A stretch of DNA of 18,908 nt from a bacterium (GTDB taxonomy: Bacteria > Planctomycetota > J058 > JAJDCP01). Every line of letters begins with the position of its first letter. The first letter of the stretch is position 1. Positions 6,384 through 14,471 of this stretch are shown here, in pieces. Location: NCBI GenBank assembly GCA_030428695.1, contig JAUIEM010000183.1:1-18908 (forward strand). The letters run 5' to 3'. Both the position numbers and the translations under genes were made by a program. A model generated the notes under the pieces. It was given only the letters and a program-made list of their open reading frames with translations, had not been told where the DNA came from and searched no databases.

Positions 6384-9197
6384 GTGTCGGACTCGCGCCG
6401 CCGGTATCGTGGCGACATGCTCCCCTTCGAGGAAGCTCGTGCCTTCGCCCGCAGCCTGCACCTGTCCTCCTCGACGGCGTGGCAACGCTACTGCTTTGGT
6501 GATCCCGAGGGAAGACCGCCGCGTCCGAAGAACGTCCCGTGCCAGCCGCGTGCGGTCTATCGTCACGCGTGGAGAGGCTGGGCGGACTGGCTGGGGGAGA
6601 GCTACGAGCCGCGCTGGAAGGGACCGCGCAAGTATCGTCGGTTTGAAGATGCACGCACCTGCGTCCACTCACTCCGGCTGCGCTCGCGGGAGGAGTGGCG
6701 TGCCTTCCGCGAGGGCCTGCTCCCCGAGCTCGGTGAAGCCCCTCTGGACCTCCCGGACAAACCGGACGTCAGCTACATGACCCAGGGCTGGGCAGGCTGG
6801 GCCGACTTCCTCGGACCCGATGCCGGCCGGGCCCCGCAGGCGGAGGAGGCGGAGGAAACGCTACGGCTGCTGCTCCGCCACCTCCCGGACAGCACCGTGG
6901 TCGAGCTCGCGATCGCCTACGGGGTCGCCGATGCCGGGGAACCACGCGAAGCGATCGCGGCGAGCCCGCAAGGCTCGCCGCGGCTGCTCATCACCGAGCT
7001 GCTCTTCGAAGACGAGCTGCGTCGACTGTGCGCGAGCCTCGGGATCGGCGACCGTCCCACGCCCGAGGAGCTCACCCGCTCACTGATCGCCCGCTACGGG
7101 CTGTGGCGGCCCTTTGCGTCCGCGCGCAGCTTCGCGTGTCGCCTCGACCTGCGACGCCGCGCGGACTGGAGCCGCTACTGGGCGGAACACCCCGGGGATC
7201 TGCCGAGGTTGCCCCCGGACATCCCGCGCGACCCGCGCCTCTACCCGGAGTTCACGAGCTGGCAGCGGTGGCTGCGGGTGCCCGGCAGCCCCAGAAGAGC
7301 CGACCGCTGGAGCTTCGACATGGCCCGTGCCTTCGTCCGCAACCTCGGCCTGCGCCACACCCGCCAGTGGCATGCCTACAAGCGCGGAGAGCTGCGCGAC
7401 GTGCTCGGCCTGCTGCCCGCCGGGATTCCGCGCGATCCGCGCGTCGCGTACCGCGGGGACTGGCAAGGCATGCGCGACTGGCTCGGCTCCCACCAGTTCG
7501 TGCACGCGGGCTTCCTGCCACCGAAGAAGGCACGCCACGCGATCCGCGCGCGCGGTCTGCACGACCTCGACGCCTGGCGCTGCTATCTGCGTGGCCGCCG
7601 CGGGCCGCACGCCTTCGGCGTCCCCGTCCACCCCTCGGAGAGCTACGCGGGGTGGTGGAAGGGCTGGGCGGACTGGCTCGGCAGCGGTGGCGTCGGCCGG
7701 CCGAGCAAGCGCTGGCGACCGTTCGAGAAGGCCCGGACCTTCGCTCGCTCCCTCGGCTTGCAGAGCCACGCCGAGTGGAAGGACTACTGTGCCGGGAAAC
7801 GGCCTGACCTGCCCGCGCGGCCGAAGGACATCCCGGTCACGGTCTACGCCGCCTACGGCGGGCCGCTCTGGCGGGGGATGGCGGACTTCCTCGGGGCCGG
7901 TCGCACCGACAACCGCGCCCGACACTATTCGCCGCTCGAGCAGGCGCGGGCCTTCGCCCGGACGCTCGGCCTGGACAGCGCGCGAGCCTGGCAGGTCTGG
8001 GTCCGCGAACACCTGGAGGAGGTGCCGGACGGGCTCCTGCTCCCCGCGTCCCCGGACAGGGTCTACGCGGACTTCGGCTGGGTGTCCTGGCCGGACTTCC
8101 TCGGCTACGCCTTCCGTCGCTTCGAGGACGCCCGCCACTACGTCCGCACGCTCGGACTGCGCTCGAAGCGGCAGTGGCGCGCGTACGCACACGGCAAGCG
8201 ACCAGGGTGTGAGCCCCGGCCGAAGGACATCCCCTCCCAGCCCGAGAACTTCTACCGGGAGCGTGGCTGGACCTCGTGGCCGGACTTCCTCGGCGTCCCG
8301 GAGCGGCTTCCCTTCCTCCCCTTCGATGAGGCACGGGCCGTCGCCCGGACACTCGGGCTGCGCTCACGCAAGGAGTGGCTGGCCTGCTGCCACGGCGAGC
8401 TGCCAGACCGGCCGCGCCCGCCGCGCCTCCCCGTCCAGCCGCGCGCCCACTACCGGGGTCGCGGCTGGACCTCATGGGCGGACTTCCTCGGCGCGAGCTA
8501 CGCCCCCGAGGCCACGCGGGCGCACCCGGCGTGCCGGAAGTGGCGACCTTTCGAGGAGGCGCGTGCGTTCGCTCGCTCCCTCGGTTTCGTCAGGTCCGAC
8601 GACTGGAAGAGGTTCTGCACCGGCCGGATCGACGGCTGTGGGGAGCGCCCTTTCGACATCCCCAGCCAGCCTGACAAGGTCTACAAGAACCAGGGCTGGC
8701 GCGGCTTCGGCGACTTCCTCGCGCTCCCCCGGCCGCGCTCGGCTCGCGGGGTCTGGCGGCCATTCGAGGAAGCGCGGAGCTTCGCCCGCTCGCTGGGCCT
8801 GGACGGAGCCCGCGAGTGGATGCGCTGGGCCACCGCGGGGATCCCGGGCAAGCCACCCCGTCCACCGGACATTCCGACCCATCCGGAGCGCTGCTACCGC
8901 GACGCTGGCTGGCAGGGCGTCGAGGACTGGCTCGGCGCCGGTTCTCCGCTCGACCTCGGGCGCGTGGCCGGGCTCCATACCACCGAGGAGCTCGTCGGCT
9001 GGGTGGAGACGGAGGTCCGGGAAGGCCGTCTCCAGCCCGGGGCGAAGCTGCCCGGCACGAAGACGCTCGCGGCGCGGCTCGGCGCCCCTCTCTGCCGGGT
9101 CGTCGCCGCGTTCAACCGGCTGCGGGCCGACGGCGTGGTGGTCGGCGTGCAGGGGAAGGGGACGTTCGTCGCCCCGGGCGATTCCGCCTCCGCTTGA
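6384..9197 (+). CDS. Eleven-copy INT_rpt-like (phage-integrase repeat unit) protein with C-terminal GntR-type winged helix
   Basis: This 937-residue protein is built mainly of a 62-76-residue repeat. The consensus begins PFEEARxFARSLGL, then xxxxEWxxYCxG, then DIPxxPxxVYxxxGWxGW and DFLG. Repeats start near residues 13, 86, 243, 310, 377, 446, 517, 579, 646, 722 and 793. This pattern resembles the Pfam phage-integrase repeat unit (INT_rpt), usually found ahead of a tyrosine recombinase. No recombinase domain is present. Residues 145-241 are a helical insert of other sequence. Residues 866-937 form a GntR-type winged helix, with EGRLQPGAKLPGTKTLAARL, VVAAFNRLRADGVV and the wing VQGKGTFVAP. GTG 6384 is chosen because AAGGAG (6366-6371) is well spaced; ATG 6417 is the alternative. 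The protein is probably a DNA-binding regulator. The function of the repeats is unknown, and no close counterpart is recalled. Confidence 0.85.
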   Translation: MSDSRRRYRGDMLPFEEARAFARSLHLSSSTAWQRYCFGDPEGRPPRPKNVPCQPRAVYRHAWRGWADWLGESYEPRWKGPRKYRRFEDARTCVHSLRLRSREEWRAFREGLLPELGEAPLDLPDKPDVSYMTQGWAGWADFLGPDAGRAPQAEEAEETLRLLLRHLPDSTVVELAIAYGVADAGEPREAIAASPQGSPRLLITELLFEDELRRLCASLGIGDRPTPEELTRSLIARYGLWRPFASARSFACRLDLRRRADWSRYWAEHPGDLPRLPPDIPRDPRLYPEFTSWQRWLRVPGSPRRADRWSFDMARAFVRNLGLRHTRQWHAYKRGELRDVLGLLPAGIPRDPRVAYRGDWQGMRDWLGSHQFVHAGFLPPKKARHAIRARGLHDLDAWRCYLRGRRGPHAFGVPVHPSESYAGWWKGWADWLGSGGVGRPSKRWRPFEKARTFARSLGLQSHAEWKDYCAGKRPDLPARPKDIPVTVYAAYGGPLWRGMADFLGAGRTDNRARHYSPLEQARAFARTLGLDSARAWQVWVREHLEEVPDGLLLPASPDRVYADFGWVSWPDFLGYAFRRFEDARHYVRTLGLRSKRQWRAYAHGKRPGCEPRPKDIPSQPENFYRERGWTSWPDFLGVPERLPFLPFDEARAVARTLGLRSRKEWLACCHGELPDRPRPPRLPVQPRAHYRGRGWTSWADFLGASYAPEATRAHPACRKWRPFEEARAFARSLGFVRSDDWKRFCTGRIDGCGERPFDIPSQPDKVYKNQGWRGFGDFLALPRPRSARGVWRPFEEARSFARSLGLDGAREWMRWATAGIPGKPPRPPDIPTHPERCYRDAGWQGVEDWLGAGSPLDLGRVAGLHTTEELVGWVETEVREGRLQPGAKLPGTKTLAARLGAPLCRVVAAFNRLRADGVVVGVQGKGTFVAPGDSASA
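6420..8978 (+). repeat. Coding region of the eleven degenerate ~200-bp repeat units
   Basis: Units begin near 6420, 6639, 7107, 7311, 7512, 7719, 7932, 8118, 8319, 8547 and 8760. The stretch 6816-7106 between units two and three is not repeat-like. The units are conserved at protein level (FEEAR, EW, IP, GW, DFLG/DWLG) but diverged in DNA. They are therefore old duplications, not recent slippage. Confidence 0.85.
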
Positions 9198-9247
9198 GCC
9201 CGAAGCCGGGGCGTGCCCCCCGCACGGCGCGCCCGGGGCGGCTTCCC

Positions 9248-9267
9248 GAGAATTCTCCCGAACGTTC
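9248..9267. promoter_or_regulatory. Pair of perfect palindromes, candidate operator
   Basis: GAGAATTCTC (9248-9257) and GAACGTTC (9260-9267) are each perfectly self-complementary. Their centres are 11 bases apart, about one helical turn, which is an arrangement suited to two dimeric regulators on one DNA face. The regulator is unknown. Confidence 0.35.
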
Positions 9268-9309
9268 CGAGACAAGCCCCGGACGACTTGGTAGGCTCTC
9301 GACCCCATC

Positions 9310-9466
9310 GGGACTGTCAAGAAACTACACGGCATTCGGGCCCGCCTGCATGCACAAGTCTGGCACCTGCCTCACTCCGAATAACACAGGTATGCGTCAC
9401 TCGCCAGGCACCAGACTTGCACATGCATCCGCGCCCTCGGTGCTCGCGTAGTTTCTCGACAGCCCC
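9310..9466. repeat. 157-bp two-stem inverted repeat (REP/MITE-like palindromic element)
   Basis: The outer arm 9310-9331 pairs with 9445-9466 over 22 positions with three mismatches. The inner arm 9347-9369 pairs with 9405-9427 over 23 positions with four mismatches. The central loop is about 35 bases. All seven mismatches are A.C on this strand, hence G.U on the opposite strand. The inner arm contains CAAGTCTGGCACCTG, similar in style to REP-type palindromes linked to RAYT transposases. That link is from memory of the class and no transposase lies in the window. It sits nine bases before the aspS ribosome site, so it may affect aspS expression. Confidence 0.8.
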
Positions 9467-9487
9467 TTACAGACGGAGGAATCCCGG

Positions 9488-11281
9488 ATGTTGCGAACCC
9501 ATACCTGTGGAGAGCTGCGCGCGAGCGACGTCGGCTCCGATGTGACCCTGTGCGGCTGGGTGCACGCGCTGCGCGACCAGAAGAAGGGCGGACTCTACAT
9601 CGACCTCCGCGACCGCTACGGCCTGACCCAGGTGCGGATCGAGTACGAGAGCCAGCTCGAGCTGTACGAGCAGCTGCGCGGCCTGCACCGCGAGTCCGTG
9701 CTGCGCATCGACGGCACCGTCGGCCCGCGTCCGGACGGCATGGTCAACGACAAGCTCGCGACCGGGGCGATCGAGGTCGCCTGCCGCGAGGCCGAGCTCC
9801 TGAACACCTGCCGCGACCTGCCCTTCGAGATCCGGGCCAAGGAAGACGAGCTCGCCGGCGAGGACGTGCGCCTGAAGTACCGCTTCCTCGACCTGCGCCG
9901 GCCGGACATGCAGAAGAGGATGATCGCCCGCTACGAGATCGTCGAGGCCGTGCGCGCCTCCCTGCGCGACGACCGCTTCATCGAGCTCGAGACGCCGCTG
10001 ATGATGCGCAGCACCCCCGAGGGCAGCCGCGACTTCGTCGTGCCGAGCCGCATCTACCCCGGTGAATTCTACGCCCTGCCCCAGAGCCCGCAGATCTACA
10101 AGCAGCTCCTGATGGTCTCCGGCTACGACCGCTACTACCAGATGGCGCGGTGTTTCCGCGATGAGGATGCGCGCCGCGAGCGGCAGCTGGTCTTCACCCA
10201 GATCGACCTCGAGATGAGCTTCGTCGAGCAGGATGACGTCTTCGGCGTGGTCGAGCGCTTCCTGTCGCGGGTCGCCAAGGACGTCTTCGGCATCGAAGTC
10301 GAGACCCCCTTCCCCCGCTACTCCTACGCCGAGTGCATCCGGCGCTGGGGCATCGACAAACCCGACCTGCGCTTCGGGCTCGAGCTCTGCGAGCTGCAGG
10401 ATCTCCTGACCGGCTCGCCCCTCGAGCTGCTCGCCAACGCCCAGGCCGAGGGCCGCATCAGCAAGGCGATGCGCATCCCCGGCGGCGCCGCGGGCGTCAA
10501 GAAGAAGCAGCTCAAGAAGTTCGAGAAGGTCGTCCGGCACAACGGCGCCAAGGGCCTGTTCACCGCCAAGTACAAGGACGGCGCCTTCGCGACCGGCGCG
10601 GCCAAGCACATCCCGGCGGACGCCGTCGCCGCGATCGTCGAGCGGGTCGGCCTCGAGGACGGCGACCTGTTGTGCTTCGTCACCGACAAGCCGAGCATCG
10701 CGAACAAGGCGGTCGGCAACCTGCGCAACGCGGTCGGCGACTTCCTCGACCTGCGCCCGGGCGATGTCTGGAAGCTGTTGTGGGTGGTCGACTTCCCGCT
10801 GTTCGAGGAGATCGACGGCGGCTGGACCGCGATGCACCACATGTTCTCCCAGCCGCGCAAGGAGTTCATCGGCACGATGCGCGAGGACCCCGGCGCGGTG
10901 ATCGCGACCCTCTACGATGTCGTGATGAACGGGGTCGAGATCGGCAGCGGGAGCATCCGCGTCCACGATCCGAAGCTGCAGCTCGAGATCATGGACATCT
11001 GCGGCATCCCCGAGGACGCGGCCCAGGAGCGCTTCGGCTTCCTGCTCGACGCCCTCGCCTTCGGCGCGCCGCCCCACGGCGGCATCGCTCTCGGCCTGGA
11101 CAACCTCGCGATGACGATGCTCGGCGAGACCAACATCCGCGAGGCGATCGCCTTTCCGAACGCCTCGAACGGCCGCTTCCCCTGCGACGGCTCCCCCGCC
11201 CGCCTCGAGCCGGACCAGCTCGAGGAGCTCAGCCTGCGCCTCGCGCTGCCGAGCGAGGTCGGCGCGGGCGAGGACGGCTGA
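9488..11281 (+). CDS. aspS: Aspartate--tRNA ligase
   Basis: This 597-residue class II synthetase charges tRNA-Asp (or tRNA-Asp and tRNA-Asn if non-discriminating). The order is bacterial: an N-terminal OB-fold anticodon-binding domain (about 1-105), then the catalytic core with [14 protein letters not shown], motif 2 [18 protein letters not shown], the bacterial GAD insertion (about 300-420, with [18 protein letters not shown]) and motif 3 near the C-terminus. An odd point is that motif 3 reads [11 protein letters not shown], with Asn539 where class II synthetases normally have the ATP-binding Arg (GLDR). The ATG is well placed behind GGAGGA at 9475-9480. Its leader contains the large inverted repeat. 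The stop is followed after one base by the deacetylase-like gene, so the two are likely co-translated. Confidence 0.96.
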   Translation: MLRTHTCGELRASDVGSDVTLCGWVHALRDQKKGGLYIDLRDRYGLTQVRIEYESQLELYEQLRGLHRESVLRIDGTVGPRPDGMVNDKLATGAIEVACREAELLNTCRDLPFEIRAKEDELAGEDVRLKYRFLDLRRPDMQKRMIARYEIVEAVRASLRDDRFIELETPLMMRSTPEGSRDFVVPSRIYPGEFYALPQSPQIYKQLLMVSGYDRYYQMARCFRDEDARRERQLVFTQIDLEMSFVEQDDVFGVVERFLSRVAKDVFGIEVETPFPRYSYAECIRRWGIDKPDLRFGLELCELQDLLTGSPLELLANAQAEGRISKAMRIPGGAAGVKKKQLKKFEKVVRHNGAKGLFTAKYKDGAFATGAAKHIPADAVAAIVERVGLEDGDLLCFVTDKPSIANKAVGNLRNAVGDFLDLRPGDVWKLLWVVDFPLFEEIDGGWTAMHHMFSQPRKEFIGTMREDPGAVIATLYDVVMNGVEIGSGSIRVHDPKLQLEIMDICGIPEDAAQERFGFLLDALAFGAPPHGGIALGLDNLAMTMLGETNIREAIAFPNASNGRFPCDGSPARLEPDQLEELSLRLALPSEVGAGEDG

Positions 11282-11282
11282 G

Positions 11283-12308
11283 ATGCCGCGGGACACGCTG
11301 CTGGTGTACGACGAGCGCATGCTCGAGCACCGGCCGGGTCCCGGCCATCCCGAACGTCCCGAGCGGCTCTCCGCGATCGTCAGCGCCCTGCGCGAGCGGC
11401 CCGTGGCCGGGACGCGCTGGCAGGCGGCGGCGGAGATCGCCCCCGAGCTGCTGCTGCGCGTCCACCCCGAGGAGCACATCGCGTCGATCGAAGCGGTACG
11501 CGGCAAGCGGGCGCTGGTCGACGGCGACACCGCGCTCTCCGTCCGCAGCGTCGAGGCGGCCTGCCTCGCGGCCGGCGCGGCGGTCCAGGCGACCGAGGCG
11601 GTGGTGCGCGGCGAGGCGGAGCGGGCCTTCGCCCTGGTGCGGCCGCCGGGGCACCACGCCGAGCGGGTGCGGGCGATGGGCTTCTGCGTGTTCAACAACG
11701 TCGCGGTCGCCGCCGCCCACGCCCGCGCCGCCCTCGGCCTCGAGCGGGTGCTGGTGGTCGACTGGGACATCCACCACGGCAACGGCACCCAGCACCTGTT
11801 CGAGAGCATCCCGGAGGTGCTGTTCTTCAGCACCCACCGCTTCCCCTTCTACCCCGGCACCGGCTCCCTCCGCGAGCACGGCCACGGCGACGGCCAGGGC
11901 TACACGGTCAACGTGCCCCTGCCCCCGCGGCTGGGCGACGGCGACTACGGGCTGTTCTTCCGCGAGCTGCTGCGGCCGGTGGTCGAGAGCTTCAAGCCCG
12001 AGCTGATCCTGGTCTCGGCGGGCTACGACCCGCATCTGGACGACCCCCTCGGCGACATGCTGGTCAGCGCCGACGGCTTCGCCGCGATGTGCGGCGAGCT
12101 CGACGCCCTCGCCGAGGAGCTGTGCGGCGGCCGACTGGTGCTCGTGCTCGAGGGGGGCTACGACCTCGCCGGCCTCGCCTCCAGCGCCCGCGCCTGCGTG
12201 CAGGTCCTCGCTGGTGAGACCGCGCCGACCCCGCGGGGAGCGCGGCCGGAGGGGGAGGCGGTGCTGCGCGCCTGCCTCGCCCACCAGCGGGAGTACTGGC
12301 GGATCTGA
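11283..12308 (+). CDS. Histone-deacetylase superfamily protein (AcuC/AphA-like)
   Basis: This 341-residue zinc amidohydrolase of the HDAC superfamily removes acetyl groups from lysine or from small amines such as polyamines. The signature residues are intact: RPPGHHAE (His124, His125), [11 protein letters not shown] with zinc ligands Asp162 and His164, SAGYDPH with the third ligand Asp249, and EGGYD with the likely catalytic-site Tyr near residue 297. FYPGTGS and GFCVFNNVA also fit class II/acetylpolyamine-type members. The start ATG lies one base after the aspS stop, indicating coupling. A 138-base gap follows before the OLD gene. The family is secure; whether the substrate is a protein lysine, acetoin-pathway target or polyamine cannot be told. 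Confidence 0.93.
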   Translation: MPRDTLLVYDERMLEHRPGPGHPERPERLSAIVSALRERPVAGTRWQAAAEIAPELLLRVHPEEHIASIEAVRGKRALVDGDTALSVRSVEAACLAAGAAVQATEAVVRGEAERAFALVRPPGHHAERVRAMGFCVFNNVAVAAAHARAALGLERVLVVDWDIHHGNGTQHLFESIPEVLFFSTHRFPFYPGTGSLREHGHGDGQGYTVNVPLPPRLGDGDYGLFFRELLRPVVESFKPELILVSAGYDPHLDDPLGDMLVSADGFAAMCGELDALAEELCGGRLVLVLEGGYDLAGLASSARACVQVLAGETAPTPRGARPEGEAVLRACLAHQREYWRI

Positions 12309-12332
12309 TTTGTACAACTCTTCCTGTTGCGG

Positions 12333-12353
12333 CTTCGCCTCCCTTCGGCGAAG
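12333..12353. other. 7-bp hairpin between the deacetylase and OLD genes
   Basis: CTTCGCC (12333-12339) pairs with GGCGAAG (12347-12353) around a seven-base loop, 25 bases after the deacetylase stop. No T-tract follows, so it is not a clear intrinsic terminator. It may be a weak transcript-end stem. Confidence 0.35.
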
Positions 12354-12446
12354 ACCGACGGCAGCGGAAGCGCGGCGCGCCGCGCCGGCCTGCGGCTTGT
12401 GTCGGGCCGAACGATCCCGGATGATGCTTCTCCGGAGGAGGTCCGC

Positions 12447-14390
12447 ATGCGTCTGATCACAGCCCAGGTCACCAACTTCCGCTGCGTCGAGGACTCCAAC
12501 GAGTTCAGCCTCGACAACCTGACCTGCCTGGTCGGCAAGAACGAGTCCGGCAAGACCGCCCTGCTGCAGGCCCTCTACCGCGTCAACCCCCACGACATGC
12601 ACGACGCCGCCCTGCGGGTCGACGAGGACTACCCGCGCCGCTACCTGCTCGACTACGACGCGCGCCACGCCGATGCCGAGGCCGTCGTCGTCCGCACGGT
12701 CTGGCGGCTCGAGCGGGATGACATCGCCGCGGTCGAGGAGCGGCTGGGTCCGAACGCCCTGCTCAGCGACCAGATCGCGATCACCCGCGACTACGCGGGC
12801 TCGCAGCTGTGGGCGGTCAAGGTCGACCGGCTCGCCGCCTTCCGGCATGTGCTCGAGCACTCCGAGCTCGACGAGCTCGAGCTCGAAGAGGTCGCCGCGC
12901 TCGCCTCGGTCAAGCGCCTCGTCGGCTTCCTCGAGGAGCAGGAGGAGGGGCTGTCGGAGCGCCAGCAGCTGCTGCTCGACACCCTGCACGCGCAGTTCGA
13001 GGACGGCTCGGCGGTCGCGGCGGCGATCGACATCCTCAGCCACCGCGCCCCGACCTTCCTCTACTTCTCCTCCTACCATTGCATGCCCGGCCAGGTGCAG
13101 CTCGAGGCCCTCGCCCAGCGCCGCGAGCAGCGCCAGCAGACGCCGGAGGACAAGGTCTTCCTCGCCTTCCTGGCCCTCGCCGGCATCTCCCTCGACACGC
13201 TCCTGCGCATCAACCAGTTCGAGCCCCTCTTGTCGCGCCTGGAGTCGGCCTCGAGCCGCATCTCCAAGGAGCTGTTCCAGTACTGGACCCAGAACCCGCG
13301 GCTGCAGGTCAAGTTCCGCCTCGACGTCGGCCAGCCCGGCGACCCGGCGCCGTACGACAGCGGGCGCATCCTGCGCACCCGCATCTACAACCCCGACCAC
13401 GAGATCAGCGTCTCCTTCGGCGACCGCAGCTCGGGCTTCGTGTGGTTCTTCTCCTTCCTCGTGCTGTTCTCCCAGTTCCGACGCAGCAACGGGGAGCGCG
13501 TGGTGCTGCTGCTCGACGAGCCGGGCCTGAGCCTGCACGCCAAGGGGCAGCGCGACCTGCTCCGCTTCATCCGCCAGCGGCTGCTGCCTCATCAGCAGGT
13601 GATCTACAGCACCCACTCGCCGTTCATGGTCCCGGCCGACAACCTGCGCTGCACCCGCACGGTCGAGGATGTGATCGAACGCGACGAGAGCGGCGTGCGC
13701 GTGCACGGCACCAAGGTCCACGGCGACGCGCTCAGCAGCGACGCGGACACCCTGTTTCCGCTGCAGGGCGCCCTCGGCTACGAGATCGTGCGCAGCCTGG
13801 CGATCCGCGAGCACACGCTGCTCGTGCAGTCCGCCGCCGAGCTGGTCTACTTCCGGGCGCTGGCGCTCGAGCTCGCCTACCGCGACCGCCAGGGGCTCGA
13901 TCCGCGCTGGCGCATCTGCCCGCTCGGCAGCGTCGAGCGGGTGCCGGCCTTCCTCGCCCTGCTCGACCGCAACAGCCGGGACGTCGCGGTGTTCAGCGAC
14001 TTCCCGGGGGAGATGGACGTCGTCAGCGTGTGCGGGGCGCGGGCCCTCAAGCAGAACCGCATCTTCGCGGCGAGCATGTACACCGGCCAGGCGGAGTCGA
14101 GCGTCGAGGACATGCTCGGCAAGGAGCTGTTCTTCCTGCTGGTCAACAAGGCCTTCGGGCTGACCAAGAAGAAGAAGCTCAAGGTCGCCGACTGCCAGCG
14201 CCCGGCCGGCATCGCGGGCTACGCCCGGGACGCGCTGCGCAGCAGCGATCCCGACACGCTGTTCGACCGGCTCGCTCCGGCGACCATCCTGCTCGAGCGG
14301 CGCCCGAAGCTGCTCAAGGGGCTGAAGGGATGCGGGGAAGCCCTCGACCGCTTCGAGGCCCTGTTCGCGGACCTCAACGCCCTGCTCTGA
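12447..14390 (+). CDS. OLD-family ATPase (ABC-type AAA plus TOPRIM-like C-terminus)
   Basis: This 647-residue protein resembles overcoming-lysogenization-defect (OLD) nucleases. The ATPase part starts MRLITAQVTNFRCVEDSNEF, has Walker A GKNESGKT (30-37), Walker B LLLDEPG with Asp357 and Glu358, and the switch-like STHSPF (His390). This is the usual N- and C-halves of an SMC/ABC-like ATPase split by a long helical insertion. Residues 455-647 sit where OLD proteins carry TOPRIM. However, the glutamate motif reads LLVQSAAELVYF (Gln461) and the DxD site reads VFSDFPG (Asp518 only), so nuclease activity is doubtful. ATG 12447 is preferred for its GGAGG site; the frame is open upstream without such a signal. 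No UvrD-like Gabija partner is adjacent. The role is probably phage defence or DNA repair, by family analogy. Confidence 0.82.
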   Translation: MRLITAQVTNFRCVEDSNEFSLDNLTCLVGKNESGKTALLQALYRVNPHDMHDAALRVDEDYPRRYLLDYDARHADAEAVVVRTVWRLERDDIAAVEERLGPNALLSDQIAITRDYAGSQLWAVKVDRLAAFRHVLEHSELDELELEEVAALASVKRLVGFLEEQEEGLSERQQLLLDTLHAQFEDGSAVAAAIDILSHRAPTFLYFSSYHCMPGQVQLEALAQRREQRQQTPEDKVFLAFLALAGISLDTLLRINQFEPLLSRLESASSRISKELFQYWTQNPRLQVKFRLDVGQPGDPAPYDSGRILRTRIYNPDHEISVSFGDRSSGFVWFFSFLVLFSQFRRSNGERVVLLLDEPGLSLHAKGQRDLLRFIRQRLLPHQQVIYSTHSPFMVPADNLRCTRTVEDVIERDESGVRVHGTKVHGDALSSDADTLFPLQGALGYEIVRSLAIREHTLLVQSAAELVYFRALALELAYRDRQGLDPRWRICPLGSVERVPAFLALLDRNSRDVAVFSDFPGEMDVVSVCGARALKQNRIFAASMYTGQAESSVEDMLGKELFFLLVNKAFGLTKKKKLKVADCQRPAGIAGYARDALRSSDPDTLFDRLAPATILLERRPKLLKGLKGCGEALDRFEALFADLNALL

Positions 14391-14408
14391 GCTAGCAGCC
14401 CTTTCCCG

Positions 14409-14438
14409 TTGACATCCTGTACACGTTTTGCATACCAT
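14409..14438 (+). promoter_or_regulatory. Promoter-like sequence before the gene at 14472
   Basis: A perfect TTGACA (14409-14414) is followed after 18 bases by TACCAT (14433-14438), in a short AT-richer patch between the OLD gene and the next gene. The downstream ATG has GGAGG at 14461-14465. The -10 is only four of six. Confidence 0.45.
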
Positions 14439-14471
14439 CTGTCACGGTCTGCGAGAGACCGGGAGGAACCG

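Larger units (their letters stand above)
9198..9487. other. Intergenic region between the repeat/GntR gene and aspS
   Basis: These 290 bases contain, in order, a GC-rich stretch with an imperfect stem (GAAGCC 9202-9207 against GGCTTC 9240-9245, no T-tract), two adjacent perfect palindromes (9248-9267), the large inverted repeat (9310-9466) and the aspS ribosome site (GGAGGA 9475-9480). No further gene is visible. I could not find a convincing sigma-70 promoter for aspS. Confidence 0.6.

Noticed and set aside
6384..9197. A complete phage integrase or prophage
   Set aside because: The repeats resemble those before integrases, but no tyrosine recombinase catalytic residues, attachment sites or other phage genes are present.
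9202..9245. Rho-independent terminator after the repeat/GntR gene
   Set aside because: A stem is possible, but no T-tract follows and the stem is imperfect in very GC-rich DNA.
9330..9450. CRISPR array
   Set aside because: The repeated segments are inverted arms of one palindrome, not regularly spaced direct repeats.
9467..11833. Long minus-strand open frame (788 codons) across aspS
   Set aside because: Same cause: a shadow of aspS with no recognisable domain.
12309..12446. SOS (LexA) box suggested by TTGTACAA here and TGTACA near 14419
   Set aside because: Neither matches a LexA box I can name for this lineage, and six- to eight-base palindromes occur by chance.
11229..14438. Very long open frame (about 1,069 codons) on the minus strand
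   Set aside because: It is antisense to the end of aspS, the deacetylase and the OLD gene, all with clear family motifs. The minus-strand product is low-complexity and open only because of the extreme GC content.
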